64,000 nucleotides of DNA from Paucihalobacter sp036825875 (GCF_036825875.1 NZ_DAISXK010000003.1:1-64000), one strand, 5' to 3'; positions 34,415 to 44,637 are shown, counted from the stretch's first letter. Translations and numbers: made by a program. The notes: generated from the letters alone by a model not told the origin.

Positions 34415-35950
34415 ATGTTGAACGATTCGAATAAACGCATTGCGAAAAATACCATCTTTCTTTATATAAGGATGATCGTCATCATGCTTGTATCCTTATA
34501 TACGGCGAGAATTGTTTTAATTTATTTAGGAATTGAAGATTTTGGTATATACAATGTGGTTGGTGGCGTTATTGTACTATTGGGGTTTTTACATACCGCA
34601 TTAACCAATGCCTCTCAGCGCTTTCTCACCTTTGAAATTGGAAGAAAGAATAATGAACAACTGAAAAAGACATTCAGTTTAATTATGACGTCCCATTTGA
34701 TGATCTCATTGATCATACTTGCTCTGGCAGAAACTATTGGATTGTGGTTTATCAATACCCAACTTAATATCGCCGAAGACAGAATGATTGCGGTAAATTG
34801 GGTGTTTCAATTCTCGGTATTTACCTTCATCATTAATATGCTGCGGGTACCATATAATGCAATGGTGGTTGCTTATGAAGAGATGTCTTTTTTTGCTGTA
34901 GTAAGCATCATTGAGACAAGTCTTAAACTAGGAGTTGTATTCCTTTTGCCTGTTATTGATATAGATAAACTTAGTTTGTATGGCGGATTAATGTTTATCG
35001 TGCCACTTTTAAGTACTTTAATGTACAAAGCGTATTGCAATAAAAAATTTAAAGCTTCTAACTATCAATTTCAATGGGAGAAAAAATTATTTATGCAATT
35101 AACATCCTTCTCAGGGTGGTCAATGATGGGTGCTACTGCTAATATTGGCGCACTACAAGGCGGAAATATCTTATTAAATTTATTTTCTGGTGTTGTAGCA
35201 AATGCCTCCTTCGGAATAGCGACTCAGGTAAGTACGGCGGTATCTACTTTTTCATCTAATTTATTAATAGCATTTAATCCTCAAATCATAAAAAATTACT
35301 CCTCTGCAGATATCGAAGGAATGTTTAAGCTCATTTTAAGAGCATCCTCATTTGCCTCTTATTTAGTCTTGTTAATTGCTATTCCATTTTTACTTAATAC
35401 AGAGTTGATATTAGACCTTTGGTTAAAAGATGTACCGCAATATGCCGTAGTTTTTTGTCAATTAATGATTATATACCAAATAATCGATGTTATTCAAGCA
35501 CCTTTGGGCACACTCATTAACGCAACCGGAAAAATTAAGGTGTACCATTTATGGTTAAGTGCGCTGCTCATATTGAATATTCCAATTGCTTGGTATTTGT
35601 TAAAAATTGGGTGGGAACCTTACTGGGTTTTGTTAGTTAGAGTTATATTGAATTTTATTTCTTCAATTTTGCGAACCATTCATGTGAAATATCTTGTAAA
35701 TTTCCCTACTTGGACTTATTTTAATACTGTAATAGTTAGATTTTTGCTTGTATCTATACCAGCATTCTTACTAGCTACCTTAGTTAAACAACTATTTAAT
35801 TCTGGTGTTTCTGGATTTATTTATAACTCTATAATTTCTGTATTGATTACTAGTATTATTATATATATAATTGGGATAAGTAAAAATGAACGTGCCTTCA
35901 TAAATGGTTATCTCATAAAAATAATTCGCATTAATAAAAATGATACGTAA
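34415..35950 (+). CDS. Wzx-like polysaccharide flippase
   Basis: A 511-residue integral membrane protein with about 12-14 hydrophobic segments, of the MATE/MVF-like oligosaccharide flippase group (NTIFLYIRMIVIMLVSLYTA at the start, YLGIEDFGIYNVVGG, NASQRFLTFEIGR). It would move the undecaprenyl-linked repeat unit across the inner membrane. A polymerase-like gene follows 46 nt later, which supports a Wzx/Wzy-type pathway. Confidence 0.85.
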   Translation: MLNDSNKRIAKNTIFLYIRMIVIMLVSLYTARIVLIYLGIEDFGIYNVVGGVIVLLGFLHTALTNASQRFLTFEIGRKNNEQLKKTFSLIMTSHLMISLIILALAETIGLWFINTQLNIAEDRMIAVNWVFQFSVFTFIINMLRVPYNAMVVAYEEMSFFAVVSIIETSLKLGVVFLLPVIDIDKLSLYGGLMFIVPLLSTLMYKAYCNKKFKASNYQFQWEKKLFMQLTSFSGWSMMGATANIGALQGGNILLNLFSGVVANASFGIATQVSTAVSTFSSNLLIAFNPQIIKNYSSADIEGMFKLILRASSFASYLVLLIAIPFLLNTELILDLWLKDVPQYAVVFCQLMIIYQIIDVIQAPLGTLINATGKIKVYHLWLSALLILNIPIAWYLLKIGWEPYWVLLVRVILNFISSILRTIHVKYLVNFPTWTYFNTVIVRFLLVSIPAFLLATLVKQLFNSGVSGFIYNSIISVLITSIIIYIIGISKNERAFINGYLIKIIRINKNDT

Positions 35951-35996
35951 ATGAATAAGTTTTCTTAAGTAATTTTTGTAAAATGTTTTCAATATT

Positions 35997-37088
35997 ATGT
36001 TAGCGACTCTTCTTTTTTATTTAACAGTGATGTTTGTTTGTTTAGGCCTTATTAATTGGTCTAATAGAAATAACAATAAATATGGAGTTTACGGTGCCTA
36101 CTTAATTTTGATTTTAATATCTGTTCTGAGATATGACATCGGAAATGACTATAGAGCCTACACTGAATTTATCCAATTTTTGGCGAATCAATTTAAGCTT
36201 TCTTATTATGTTCCCTTAAGCGATGAAACTAGGGAACCACTTTTTTATATTTTAACCTATATTTTTAGAGAGTCAACCTATCCATATCTCTGGGTGCTTG
36301 GTATACATTTTATTATTAGTTTGTTTTTTCTTTATAAGGCTTTCGAAGATAATGATAGCCATTTTATCGGAATCCTGATTTTTTTCATCTCTGGAATGTT
36401 GTTTGTTTACTGGGATCAAGTGCGTCAAGCAGTTGCGATCTCAATAATTTTATATGCCATTAAATATATTAAAGAGGGAAATTTTTTGAAGTATTTGTTG
36501 TTTGTACTATTGGCTGCAACAGCTCATTATTCAGCAATTTTACTTTTACCTTTTTATTTTATTAGCAAAATAAAACCAAGGAGAATTATTTATATAATTA
36601 TTATACTTGTATTAGCACTTTCTAATGCAGCAACGAATTATTTTAATTATTTATTTGAAAATATTATAACTTTAATCCCATACTTTGACACAAAAGAATC
36701 ATCATACTCCTATATCCAAATTCTGTCTACAGGTTATAAAATTAGGGTGTTTTTTTATAGCCTCATTTGGAGTACAATCATCTTTTTTCTACCAGATAAA
36801 CAAAAGGTTTTAATTAATTTTCTATTCGTAGGAGCAATTATTTTCATTATGGCAAGTGGAGCCCTTAACGTTATGAGAATTAGCTTTTATTTCATATTTA
36901 CTATGACGCTTGCATTTCCCCTGGTATTAAAAATAGAAAAGGCCAGAACTATTATGCTAGTACTGTTAATCGGATTATTTCTGTTTTTTGCAAGGGACGT
37001 CATCACAGATACTGGAACAAGAGGTTGTGTACCATACGACACAGTTTTTTCTGACAATTTTCCAAATTATTTTAGAAAAAGAGAGTAA
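35997..37088 (+). CDS. EpsG/Wzy-like polysaccharide polymerase
   Basis: A 363-residue polytopic protein (about ten hydrophobic segments) with the EpsG-family loop SVLRYDIGNDYRAYTEF near residue 40 and YWDQVRQAVAISIILYAIKYI around residue 138. EpsG-type proteins act as Wzy-like polymerases, joining repeat units in the periplasm. It follows directly after the flippase. Family membership is likely; polymerase activity is inferred from the locus. Confidence 0.78.
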   Translation: MLATLLFYLTVMFVCLGLINWSNRNNNKYGVYGAYLILILISVLRYDIGNDYRAYTEFIQFLANQFKLSYYVPLSDETREPLFYILTYIFRESTYPYLWVLGIHFIISLFFLYKAFEDNDSHFIGILIFFISGMLFVYWDQVRQAVAISIILYAIKYIKEGNFLKYLLFVLLAATAHYSAILLLPFYFISKIKPRRIIYIIIILVLALSNAATNYFNYLFENIITLIPYFDTKESSYSYIQILSTGYKIRVFFYSLIWSTIIFFLPDKQKVLINFLFVGAIIFIMASGALNVMRISFYFIFTMTLAFPLVLKIEKARTIMLVLLIGLFLFFARDVITDTGTRGCVPYDTVFSDNFPNYFRKRE

Positions 37089-37136
37089 CTAATATGGCCT
37101 ATTAAACAAACCAAATCATTATAAAATTTTAAAACA

Positions 37137-37988
37137 ATGTTTAAAGTAAAACTCTTAAAGAAGCTATATCAATTCTTTCAGAAATTAATGGAAACGATAG
37201 TCTCATTACTATCAGTTGGTTTGTTAGCTTCATTTTCAACAGCCAGAAAGTTTGAAAAACTTGATATTAATAAAAAAAATGACACATGTTACATATTAGG
37301 AAATGGACCGTCTTTGAAAACAGATCTTGAAAAAGACATGGAATTGTTTTGTAACAATGATGTTATTGTAGTTAATACAATGTGTAAATCACAGCAATAT
37401 AAAGTTATAAAACCTAAATTCTACATTTTATTAGATCCCATTTGTTTTGATCCAGAATGGAATGAATATGACGCTGTGGTGGAAGGTTTATTAAGTACAG
37501 ATTGGGAAATGTTTCTATTACTTCCAATTAATTTATGTCCTAAGGAATTTCATTCAATATTCGCTAGTAAGCCTAATTTAAAAATAGTTTTCTTTAATGT
37601 AATCCGAGTAGTTGGATTTCCTAAGATCTCATTTTTTCTATATAAACACGGTTTAGGAATGCCCTATTTAAGAAATGTGATGACACAGGCCATTATGTGT
37701 GCAATTAATAAGGATTACAAGAAGATAATTCTATATGGGGCCGACCATTCTTGGACTAGAGATTTGGATGCTGACGAGAAAAATAGAATTTATATAAAAG
37801 ACAAGCATTTTTATGAAGACGATGTTAAACGATATCTTCCAGTTGGCATGTATCGGGAATATTTGTACCAACATTATCTAACATTTTTATCTCATCATAT
37901 CATGAACAAATATGCAAAATACCGCGGATCACGAATTATTAATAAAACCAAGTACTCATTCATTGAAGATTATGATACCGAAGAATAA
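37137..37988 (+). CDS. MptE/DUF115-like protein, possible Maf-type transferase
   Basis: A 283-residue protein with CYILGNGPSLKTDLEKD (residues about 57-73) followed by VIVVNTMCKS and KPKFYILLDP, and later IILYGADHSWTRDL. This pattern resembles the DUF115/MptE-like fold that forms the core of motility accessory factors (Maf/PseE), which transfer pseudaminic or legionaminic acid to proteins. Together with the CMP-nonulosonate genes upstream, transfer of the nonulosonate into the glycan is a plausible job. An N-terminal hydrophobic stretch may tether it to the membrane. The call rests on one motif region. Confidence 0.55.
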   Translation: MFKVKLLKKLYQFFQKLMETIVSLLSVGLLASFSTARKFEKLDINKKNDTCYILGNGPSLKTDLEKDMELFCNNDVIVVNTMCKSQQYKVIKPKFYILLDPICFDPEWNEYDAVVEGLLSTDWEMFLLLPINLCPKEFHSIFASKPNLKIVFFNVIRVVGFPKISFFLYKHGLGMPYLRNVMTQAIMCAINKDYKKIILYGADHSWTRDLDADEKNRIYIKDKHFYEDDVKRYLPVGMYREYLYQHYLTFLSHHIMNKYAKYRGSRIINKTKYSFIEDYDTEE

Positions 37989-38247
37989 TTATTCAAAATT
38001 TTGGGTTTTGATAAATGATATATTTTACTAACAAATTGAAATAAACAGGTGTATTTAACTCCTATGAATAATTTTAATTTATAAGTGTAAACAATATAGG
38101 GAAAACTAAAAAACCGAGACTTACAAAAGCTGGTACAAATGTTTGTAATTTTAAATTCCCTAACACTATTAGATAGTTAGACTGGAATTTGTTCGAAAAA
38201 AAGATGTTTTAAATTAAGATTTATCATAAATAATAAAAAGAAAGTTT

Positions 38248-39030
38248 ATGCTCATATTTTGTATTCCGCTTAGATCGAAAGAAGTTTCAAAAAATTGGAA
38301 TAAAGTCTCGAAACTCTTTAACAGAACCTTGGAATCTGTATACAATCAGACTAACCCAGATTTCAGGGTGTTTGTAGCTTGCCATCAAATTCCTACCCTT
38401 GATAGAGCATATGATGACAGAGTTCAGTTTATCATCGTGAACACTAAAATTCCGATAACCTACTTAGATATGATGGATGACAAAGACTCTAAAATTTATC
38501 ATTGCCAAAATGCGGCGCGTAAGTATTTAATAGAACAAAACTGCGAAGGAGCCTATTTTATGAATGTGGATAGTGATGATTTAATATCTTGTAAAATAGC
38601 AGATTTTGTTGCTAATAAAGCAACGAAACAAGTTTATACTTCTAGGCATGGCTACATTTATTTTGAAGGTCTTACATACATGAAAAAAGCAAGACGACTT
38701 GAAAGAACCTGCGGAAGCTGTTTTGTTATATATTTAAGCGTAAATCAACTGCCGCACAATGATCAGGGATTTTTACTGAATAATATTGATAAATGCCCGT
38801 TTACCCCTCATCATAGTGATATTTGGCATAAATTGATTAACATTAAGAAATGGAGTCATGGTTTTATCCCTTTTGCTACAACAATCTATATAGTGAATAA
38901 TGTAAATGTAAGTAACTTCGCAAATCATCAAATAGGTAAAAACAGAAGATTAGAATATAGATTTGAATTACGCCGAAAAATTTCTCATTACGAAAAAGAA
39001 TTTAATATAAACCAAAACACATATTTATAG
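38248..39030 (+). CDS. Putative GT-A type glycosyltransferase
   Basis: A 260-residue protein starting LIFCIPLRSKEVSKNW, with TLESVYNQTNPDFRVFVACH typical of the start of a GT2-like nucleotide-sugar domain, and a DxD-type metal motif in FMNVDSDDL near residue 113. I take it for a glycosyltransferase acting on the repeat unit. Sugar specificity is unknown. It ends the gene block before a 750-base gap. Confidence 0.65.
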   Translation: MLIFCIPLRSKEVSKNWNKVSKLFNRTLESVYNQTNPDFRVFVACHQIPTLDRAYDDRVQFIIVNTKIPITYLDMMDDKDSKIYHCQNAARKYLIEQNCEGAYFMNVDSDDLISCKIADFVANKATKQVYTSRHGYIYFEGLTYMKKARRLERTCGSCFVIYLSVNQLPHNDQGFLLNNIDKCPFTPHHSDIWHKLINIKKWSHGFIPFATTIYIVNNVNVSNFANHQIGKNRRLEYRFELRRKISHYEKEFNINQNTYL

Positions 39031-39783
39031 GAGATATAAATTATTAAAGCTCAGGTAATATATTATAGCAATTAGGAAGATATAAATACAACAAAATTTT
39101 CACTTGCGTTTTTCGTCATATTGTTTTATAGAGATGTCTATCTTTTTAATAGAAATTCAAATTTGGTTGGAATTTTATTAAACCCAAGAATTCATACAGT
39201 TATGATGTAACATATTTAAAATTCATGATGGGATAAAGCCAAATATATCCATACATAAACCCTACAAAAATTACTTAAATACCTGAATTACAAGTAATAA
39301 TTATACTGCGTTATTACAGCTCGTAGTTTTTACCGTTTATCTGTTTATTTATGCCGTTTAACGCAGAGCGCGAACTTTGAAACGTATTTCAACTAATTTT
39401 TTATCTATTTATCTAAAAAGTGATACTGATTAAGATTGTATGTAATTTGTAGGGGCATAATATCAAAGAGTTACATAAATAAAAATTAAATTTGAAAGAG
39501 TTTAATTATTGTGCAAATCCACCTAATTTACAAAAAGTAAGTGCTTAAGACAATGTAAAACTTACGGACAATTGAGAGCTTAAAATCTTTTAATTGTCAA
39601 TAATCATATTTTTTCCAATTTTAAAGATTTATTGATGGTGCCATGTTATAATTTAACATTACAGCTAAATCACAAAAAGTCAATAATATCTACATTAATC
39701 GAAGCTGTTATTCTTTTTTTAATTCTTAAAATAATATTGAACGCTTTTCTGGGATTTATATAACAAAACATACATAAAGTATT
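39031..39783 (+). promoter_or_regulatory. Long leader of the epimerase block, copy B of shared leader
   Basis: About 750 noncoding bases. Block 1 (39249-39274, ccatacataaaccctacaa) and block 2 (39385-39471, ttatctaaaaag ... tgtaggggcataatatcaa) align collinearly with the pse leader at 22441-23104. Block spacing is similar (about 160 versus 151 nt). The distance to the start codon is longer here (about 310 nt after block 2). Confidence 0.5.
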
Positions 39784-40800
39784 ATGACACAGAAATTAAG
39801 TGGTAAAATTTTAGTTACAGGTGGTGCTGGCATGATTGGCTCTAATTTAGTTAAAAGGTTAATCAATGAAGGTAACTCCGTAAAAGTTGTAGATAATTTA
39901 TGGAGGGGCAAACTTGATTATTTATATGAAGATGGTAAACCTATTATTGATTTTGAAAAGGATTTTTTTAATAGAGATTTATCAATAGCTGGTAATTGTG
40001 ATGACCTTTTAGATGATATTGAAATTGTATATCATTTAGCAGATATAGTTGCGGGTATCAATTACGTTTTTAGCAATCAAGGAAGTCTTTTTAGACAGAA
40101 CAATCTAATCAACTCCAATGTAATCACGTCAGTTAGAAATTTTGGGAAAAATGTCAAAGGCTTTATTTATGTGGGAACAGCTTGCAGTTTTCCTCTAACT
40201 AGACAAAATTCGTTAGATGTTATTCCTTTAAAGGAAGAGGAACTCTATCCTGCCTTACCAGAGTCTGCATACGGTTGGAGTAAATTAATGGGACAATATG
40301 AAACGGACTTATTAGAAAAAGAAACGGGCATTCTCTGTTCTGTTTTAATGCTGCACAATGTTTATGGTTCTCCATGTGATTATGGTGAACGAAGCCAAGT
40401 TATACCTGCTCTAATTAGAAAGGCGATAAATTTTCCAAATGAAGAATTTATAGTTTGGGGAAGTGGCGAACAAGGTAGGGCCTTTATTCATGTCAATGAT
40501 GTGGTCAATGCGCTTTGTTTAACTAAGCAGAAAGGCTTAGGAAAAGGTGTTATACAAATTGGCCCGTCAGTTTGCACCTCTATAAAAGAAATTGCAGAAA
40601 CTGTGGTGGAGATTTCTGGTAAGAATATAAAAGTTGAATATGATACAACTAAACCTGAGGGTGATAAAGCGAGAAGTGCAGATTATTCTAAAGCACAACG
40701 GGTATTAGGCTGGGAACCGTTGGTTGATCTTAGAAGTGGTTTAGAACAACAATATAATTGGATTAATAAACGCATACAAAGTGAAGGAAGTAGTTTATAA
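39784..40800 (+). CDS. NAD-dependent sugar epimerase/dehydratase
   Basis: A 338-residue extended SDR: ILVTGGAGMIGSNLVKRLI (dinucleotide loop), YHLADIVAGINYV, the active-site strand VGTACSFP, and the YGWSK Tyr-Lys pair. The ACSFP and PESAYGWSKL pattern resembles GDP-mannose 3,5-epimerase and GDP-fucose synthase types rather than UDP-glucose epimerase. It would make a nucleotide sugar for the polymer. A cupin gene overlaps its 3' end by 20 nt. Confidence 0.82.
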   Translation: MTQKLSGKILVTGGAGMIGSNLVKRLINEGNSVKVVDNLWRGKLDYLYEDGKPIIDFEKDFFNRDLSIAGNCDDLLDDIEIVYHLADIVAGINYVFSNQGSLFRQNNLINSNVITSVRNFGKNVKGFIYVGTACSFPLTRQNSLDVIPLKEEELYPALPESAYGWSKLMGQYETDLLEKETGILCSVLMLHNVYGSPCDYGERSQVIPALIRKAINFPNEEFIVWGSGEQGRAFIHVNDVVNALCLTKQKGLGKGVIQIGPSVCTSIKEIAETVVEISGKNIKVEYDTTKPEGDKARSADYSKAQRVLGWEPLVDLRSGLEQQYNWINKRIQSEGSSL

Positions 40801-41119
40801 AAATCTAAAAAGCATAGCACAAGAATCGACTTCTCATGCAGTTGGTTCAAAAAGGATTTTGCTTAAAGATGCCGAATGTGAGTCTATGTTAACTCAGGCC
40901 GCAATAGGATATTTTTTGAAAGGTGATTTTGTAGATAAGCATTCGCATCCTTCAATGGAAGAGTATTATTTTTTTACAAAAGGGAAAGCAAAACTTACTA
41001 TTGAAAATATTGAATATTCCTGCGAAAAAAACACCTTTATTAAAATCCCAAAAAACTCAATCCATTCATTAATGGCAATAACAACTGTAGAATTTATATA
41101 CTGGGGAATAGCACTTTAA
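40781..41119 (+). CDS. Cupin-domain protein
   Basis: A 112-residue single-domain cupin with the metal-binding core KHSHPSMEEYYFFTKGKAKL and the second motif PKNSIHSL. It could be a sugar isomerase/epimerase or a metal-dependent modifying enzyme, but short cupins of this type resist precise assignment. The start is GTG at 40781 inside the epimerase gene, so translation is coupled. Confidence 0.7.
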   Translation: MKEVVYKNLKSIAQESTSHAVGSKRILLKDAECESMLTQAAIGYFLKGDFVDKHSHPSMEEYYFFTKGKAKLTIENIEYSCEKNTFIKIPKNSIHSLMAITTVEFIYWGIAL

Positions 41120-41121
41120 TT

Positions 41122-41856
41122 ATGAAAGATAACAGTTATTTCAATGTGAAATTAGAATTTGATTGCGATAAAGTTGATCAAATAATTCATGATGCCATAA
41201 TTAATAATGGCAAAGGTTATGTTTGTTCTGTTGACGGAAATGTTTTATCCGTCGCAAATACTAACCCTGAATTTAATACCATCGTTAATAACTCGCTAGT
41301 TAATATTTGTGACGGCAATTCTATTGCAATGTTGGCAACTTTAATTCATAAAAGAAAGTTCAAAACCTACATTGGGGCCGACTTATTTCTTAAATATATT
41401 AAAATGGCTAAATACAGGTCATTCTTTTTAGGTAACACATCTGAGGTGCTTCAAGGTTTAAAATCTAATTTATCAAAATATGATTCTAACATTGGTAATA
41501 TGAGATTTGAAACATTACCATTCAAAAGTGTAGAGGATTTTAATTATTCAGAAATCGCAAAAATGATTAACGAAGATAATCCTGATATTATCTGGGTTTC
41601 GTTAGGGGCACCAAAACAAGAAAATTTTATGTCAAAGCTTCAACCGTATTTAAACAGAGGCGTTATGTTTGGATTTGGGGCCATATTCAATTTTAATTCA
41701 GGTGTAAACAATGAAAGAGCTCCAAAAGTCTTTCTAAAATTAAAATTAGAATGGGTATACAGATTATTTAAAGAACCTAAGAAACAGTTTCAAAAATTTA
41801 AAATGTACACTAAAGTTCTTCCTTCATTAATTTACAATGAAATAAACATTAAATAA
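41122..41856 (+). CDS. WecG/TagA-family glycosyltransferase (GT26)
   Basis: A 244-residue GT26 transferase. Family marks are CDGNSIAMLATLIHKRKF near residue 63, the YRSFFLGNTSEVL strand, and DIIWVSLGAPKQENFMSKL near residue 155, followed by FGFGAIFNFNSG. WecG/TagA enzymes add ManNAc(A)-type sugars to a lipid-linked GlcNAc, typically as the second residue after WecA. That fits the WecA-type primer at 16679. The gap to the cupin gene is 2 nt. Confidence 0.85.
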   Translation: MKDNSYFNVKLEFDCDKVDQIIHDAIINNGKGYVCSVDGNVLSVANTNPEFNTIVNNSLVNICDGNSIAMLATLIHKRKFKTYIGADLFLKYIKMAKYRSFFLGNTSEVLQGLKSNLSKYDSNIGNMRFETLPFKSVEDFNYSEIAKMINEDNPDIIWVSLGAPKQENFMSKLQPYLNRGVMFGFGAIFNFNSGVNNERAPKVFLKLKLEWVYRLFKEPKKQFQKFKMYTKVLPSLIYNEINIK

Positions 41857-41858
41857 TT

Positions 41859-42704
41859 ATGTACGATTTTAAACAAGTAAAAGTAGATAATAAAAGTATA
41901 CAAGAAATTGCATCATTATTGAGCTTGGTGTTCACTTCTACAAAAAAATTTACTACAGAATTTATTGAATGGCAATACGCTAAAAACCCTAATGGCTCTA
42001 TTGTTGGGTTTAATGCTTTTTCTGGAGAGGAACTTGCAGCCCATTATGTTACACAGCCAGTTGTGGTTGAATTAAAAGGGAAAAAAACAAGAGGGCTGCT
42101 ATCACTTAACACGGCAACTCATCCCAATCACCGTGGGAAACAATTATTTACAAAACTTGCAGAGTTAACCTATGAATATGCTAGAAATAATGGTTACGAG
42201 TTTGTTTATGGTGTTGCCAATGATAATAGCACACATGGTTTTATAAAAAACTTAGGCTTTCAAATGGTTTCACCATTAAATACAAAAATTGGGTTTGGGA
42301 AAATTAATCATAAATCATCTGGTATTGATTACGATTTTAAAAGAGTTTGGACGCAAAAGGACCTTAACTGGAGATTAAACAATCCTTCATTGAAGTATTA
42401 CAGAAATAAAAATCAAATTATCGTTCCAACTGGCAAAACCGGCCTAAATGCAACAATATACGAATGTGATGACAATCAATTAATCGAAAATATACCAATA
42501 AAAAACTTTAAAGGTTTAAACCTTTTAAAACTTAATGTTGGTCTTGACCATTCAATTGATTGGAAAAAGGCATTTTATTTTGATGTTCCAAAGCGATTTA
42601 AATCCTCACCGCTAAATTTAATTTTTAAAGATTTAAGTGATAAGGTTGTTACAGTCGATTCTGAAAAAATTAAGTTTGAAATTATCGATTTTGATGGATA
42701 TTAA
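41859..42704 (+). CDS. GNAT-family acyltransferase
   Basis: A 281-residue protein with a GNAT core: SLLSLVFTSTKKFTTEFIEW at the start, LSLNTATHPNHRGKQLFTKL (acetyl-CoA loop with HRGKQ), and YGVANDNSTHGFIKNLGFQ. The N-terminal half is the enzymatic part; the C-terminal half is unfamiliar and may be a second GNAT-like lobe. It probably acylates an amino sugar of the surface glycan. It follows the GT26 gene by 2 nt. Confidence 0.72.
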   Translation: MYDFKQVKVDNKSIQEIASLLSLVFTSTKKFTTEFIEWQYAKNPNGSIVGFNAFSGEELAAHYVTQPVVVELKGKKTRGLLSLNTATHPNHRGKQLFTKLAELTYEYARNNGYEFVYGVANDNSTHGFIKNLGFQMVSPLNTKIGFGKINHKSSGIDYDFKRVWTQKDLNWRLNNPSLKYYRNKNQIIVPTGKTGLNATIYECDDNQLIENIPIKNFKGLNLLKLNVGLDHSIDWKKAFYFDVPKRFKSSPLNLIFKDLSDKVVTVDSEKIKFEIIDFDGY

Positions 42705-42735
42705 TAAATTATTATTTGTGCTAAAAATTTAATAG

Positions 42736-43584
42736 ATGAATATTTTAACTTTCGATATTGAGGAATGGTTCCATTTATTAGATAATGCTTCAACTAAAAC
42801 GGAGACCCAGTGGCAAAATTTTGAAGTTCGCATTCATAAGAATATGGAGCGTATTTTTAAGATATTAGAAGCAACCGATGCTAAAGCCTCTTTTTTTGTG
42901 CTAGGCTGGATAGCCGAAAAATATCCAGAAGTGGTTAAAGAGATTAGCGATAGAGGTTACGAAATCGGCAGTCATACTACGTCTCATCAATTGGTATATG
43001 AGCAGAATAAACAATCGTTTAAAACCGATACAGAAAGGTCTATTAAATCTTTGGAAGATATTTCAGGTAAAAAAGTAAAAATGTTCCGTGCACCAGGTTT
43101 TTCAATTACAGAAAAAAATAAATGGGCTTTTGAGGTATTATATGAACTAGGTATTGAGACAGACTCCTCTGTTTTTCCCGCCGGTAGAGCACACGGTGGC
43201 TTGCCGTCGTACGGTGTGGCAGAACCTACAATTTTGAAATACAATGGCGTTCAATTAAAAGAGTTTCCTATAAATACTTATTCATTATTAAATAAGCCTA
43301 TGATATTCTCAGGTGGAGGCTATTTTCGATTTTTCCCATATAAATGTATTAAAAATTGGACTCAAAAATCGAATTATGTTATGTCGTATTTCCATCCCAG
43401 AGATTTTGATCCAGACCAGCCTATGATTAAAGATTTGCCAGTTCACAGAAGATTTAAATCTTATGTTGGATTAAAGAAGGCGGACAAAAAATTAGAAAAA
43501 TGGATTTCTGATTTCGAATTTATAGATATTGAAACAGCAAATAATCAAATAGATTGGAAAACAGTCAAAACAATACAATTATAA
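42736..43584 (+). CDS. Polysaccharide deacetylase (carbohydrate esterase 4)
   Basis: A 282-residue NodB-type deacetylase without a signal peptide. It has ILTFDIEEWFH (first Asp-Asp/Glu site), SFFVLGWIAEKYPEVV, the metal-binding GYEIGSHTTSH with His-x3-His, and MFRAPGFS. It would remove acetyl groups from a sugar in the cytoplasm, possibly on the lipid-linked intermediate. The C-terminal part (YFHPRDFDPDQP) is the extension seen in the XrtA-associated/DUF3473 group. Confidence 0.85.
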   Translation: MNILTFDIEEWFHLLDNASTKTETQWQNFEVRIHKNMERIFKILEATDAKASFFVLGWIAEKYPEVVKEISDRGYEIGSHTTSHQLVYEQNKQSFKTDTERSIKSLEDISGKKVKMFRAPGFSITEKNKWAFEVLYELGIETDSSVFPAGRAHGGLPSYGVAEPTILKYNGVQLKEFPINTYSLLNKPMIFSGGGYFRFFPYKCIKNWTQKSNYVMSYFHPRDFDPDQPMIKDLPVHRRFKSYVGLKKADKKLEKWISDFEFIDIETANNQIDWKTVKTIQL

Positions 43585-43706
43585 TGTTTGAGGTTTTTTT
43601 CAAAGCCAAATTAAATAGGTTTTTATTATAAATTGAAGTAATTGCATTATATATTATACATCTAACTATGTTGAATTTTAATGAATTATCTTAAAAAGGA
43701 ATAATT

Positions 43707-44504
43707 ATGAATAGAGATACACTAAACCACAATGAATTTCTTGAAATAGAAAAAGAATTTCATGATAATTATGCTAATAAATTAGATTGGGACGAACCAT
43801 TAAAGGAGCGACTAAGTTATGATATTGCTAGTGTTGGTTTGGTAAATCTTGACAAGCGCTTCGTAGAGATGCTTGGTTCTATAAAAGATAAAAAAATATT
43901 AGACATCGGCTCTGGTTTTGGCAACGCAGCACTAAATCTCGCCCAAAATGGAGGTATGGTTACAAGCATTGATATTTCACCAAATTTAATTAAAGGATGT
44001 AATTATAGAGCAGAAAAACACGGATTGGATGTGGATTTTCGGGTAATGGATGCCCAGAATCTTATATTTGAAGATAACACTTTCGACATAATTTTAGGAT
44101 ATAGAACCATTCACCATCTGCAAGACATTAATTCATTCCTCCTAGATGCGAAACGTTGTTTAAAACCAGGTGGCTTCGTGTTATTTGTTGAACCGCAAAA
44201 ATATAATCCTTTTGTTGAATTTGGTCGTGTATTTATCAAAAACAGCTATGAAGATGATAGAACTCCTACGGAACATCCTTTAGTACCAAGTGACCTTAAA
44301 TTAATGAAAAAAATATTTGGCAATATAGAAAAACATGAATATCTCTTTTTAAGTTCTGCTTGCCAATTTTTCAGTATGAAAGGATATCAAAAGCTTTTTA
44401 AAATAACGGATCGAATATTTACATCAGTTGACAGTGGATTAAGGCATATACCTTTTCTTAGACCTTTATACTGGCAAGTTTTGGTAAAATGTCACAAACA
44501 ATAG
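43707..44504 (+). CDS. SAM-dependent methyltransferase
   Basis: A class I methyltransferase of 265 residues with the SAM-binding motif ILDIGSGFGNAALNLA, the acidic second motif TSIDISPNLI, and MDAQNLIFEDNTFDIILGYR (post-I region). The LKPGGFVLFVEP strand completes the fold. It may methylate a sugar hydroxyl or a lipid. It is the last rightward gene of the polysaccharide locus, with wzc-like on the opposite strand beyond it. Confidence 0.82.
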   Translation: MNRDTLNHNEFLEIEKEFHDNYANKLDWDEPLKERLSYDIASVGLVNLDKRFVEMLGSIKDKKILDIGSGFGNAALNLAQNGGMVTSIDISPNLIKGCNYRAEKHGLDVDFRVMDAQNLIFEDNTFDIILGYRTIHHLQDINSFLLDAKRCLKPGGFVLFVEPQKYNPFVEFGRVFIKNSYEDDRTPTEHPLVPSDLKLMKKIFGNIEKHEYLFLSSACQFFSMKGYQKLFKITDRIFTSVDSGLRHIPFLRPLYWQVLVKCHKQ

Positions 44505-44637
44505 TCAATCTGAAATTCAAAAAATCAGTTGCTTCAATGTGTATTGGAATGAATTAAAAGAACAATAATTTGGAAATATTTTTATTAATTTATGGACTTT
44601 TATTTAATTTAAACTAAAGACCACGAGACAAAGGATT

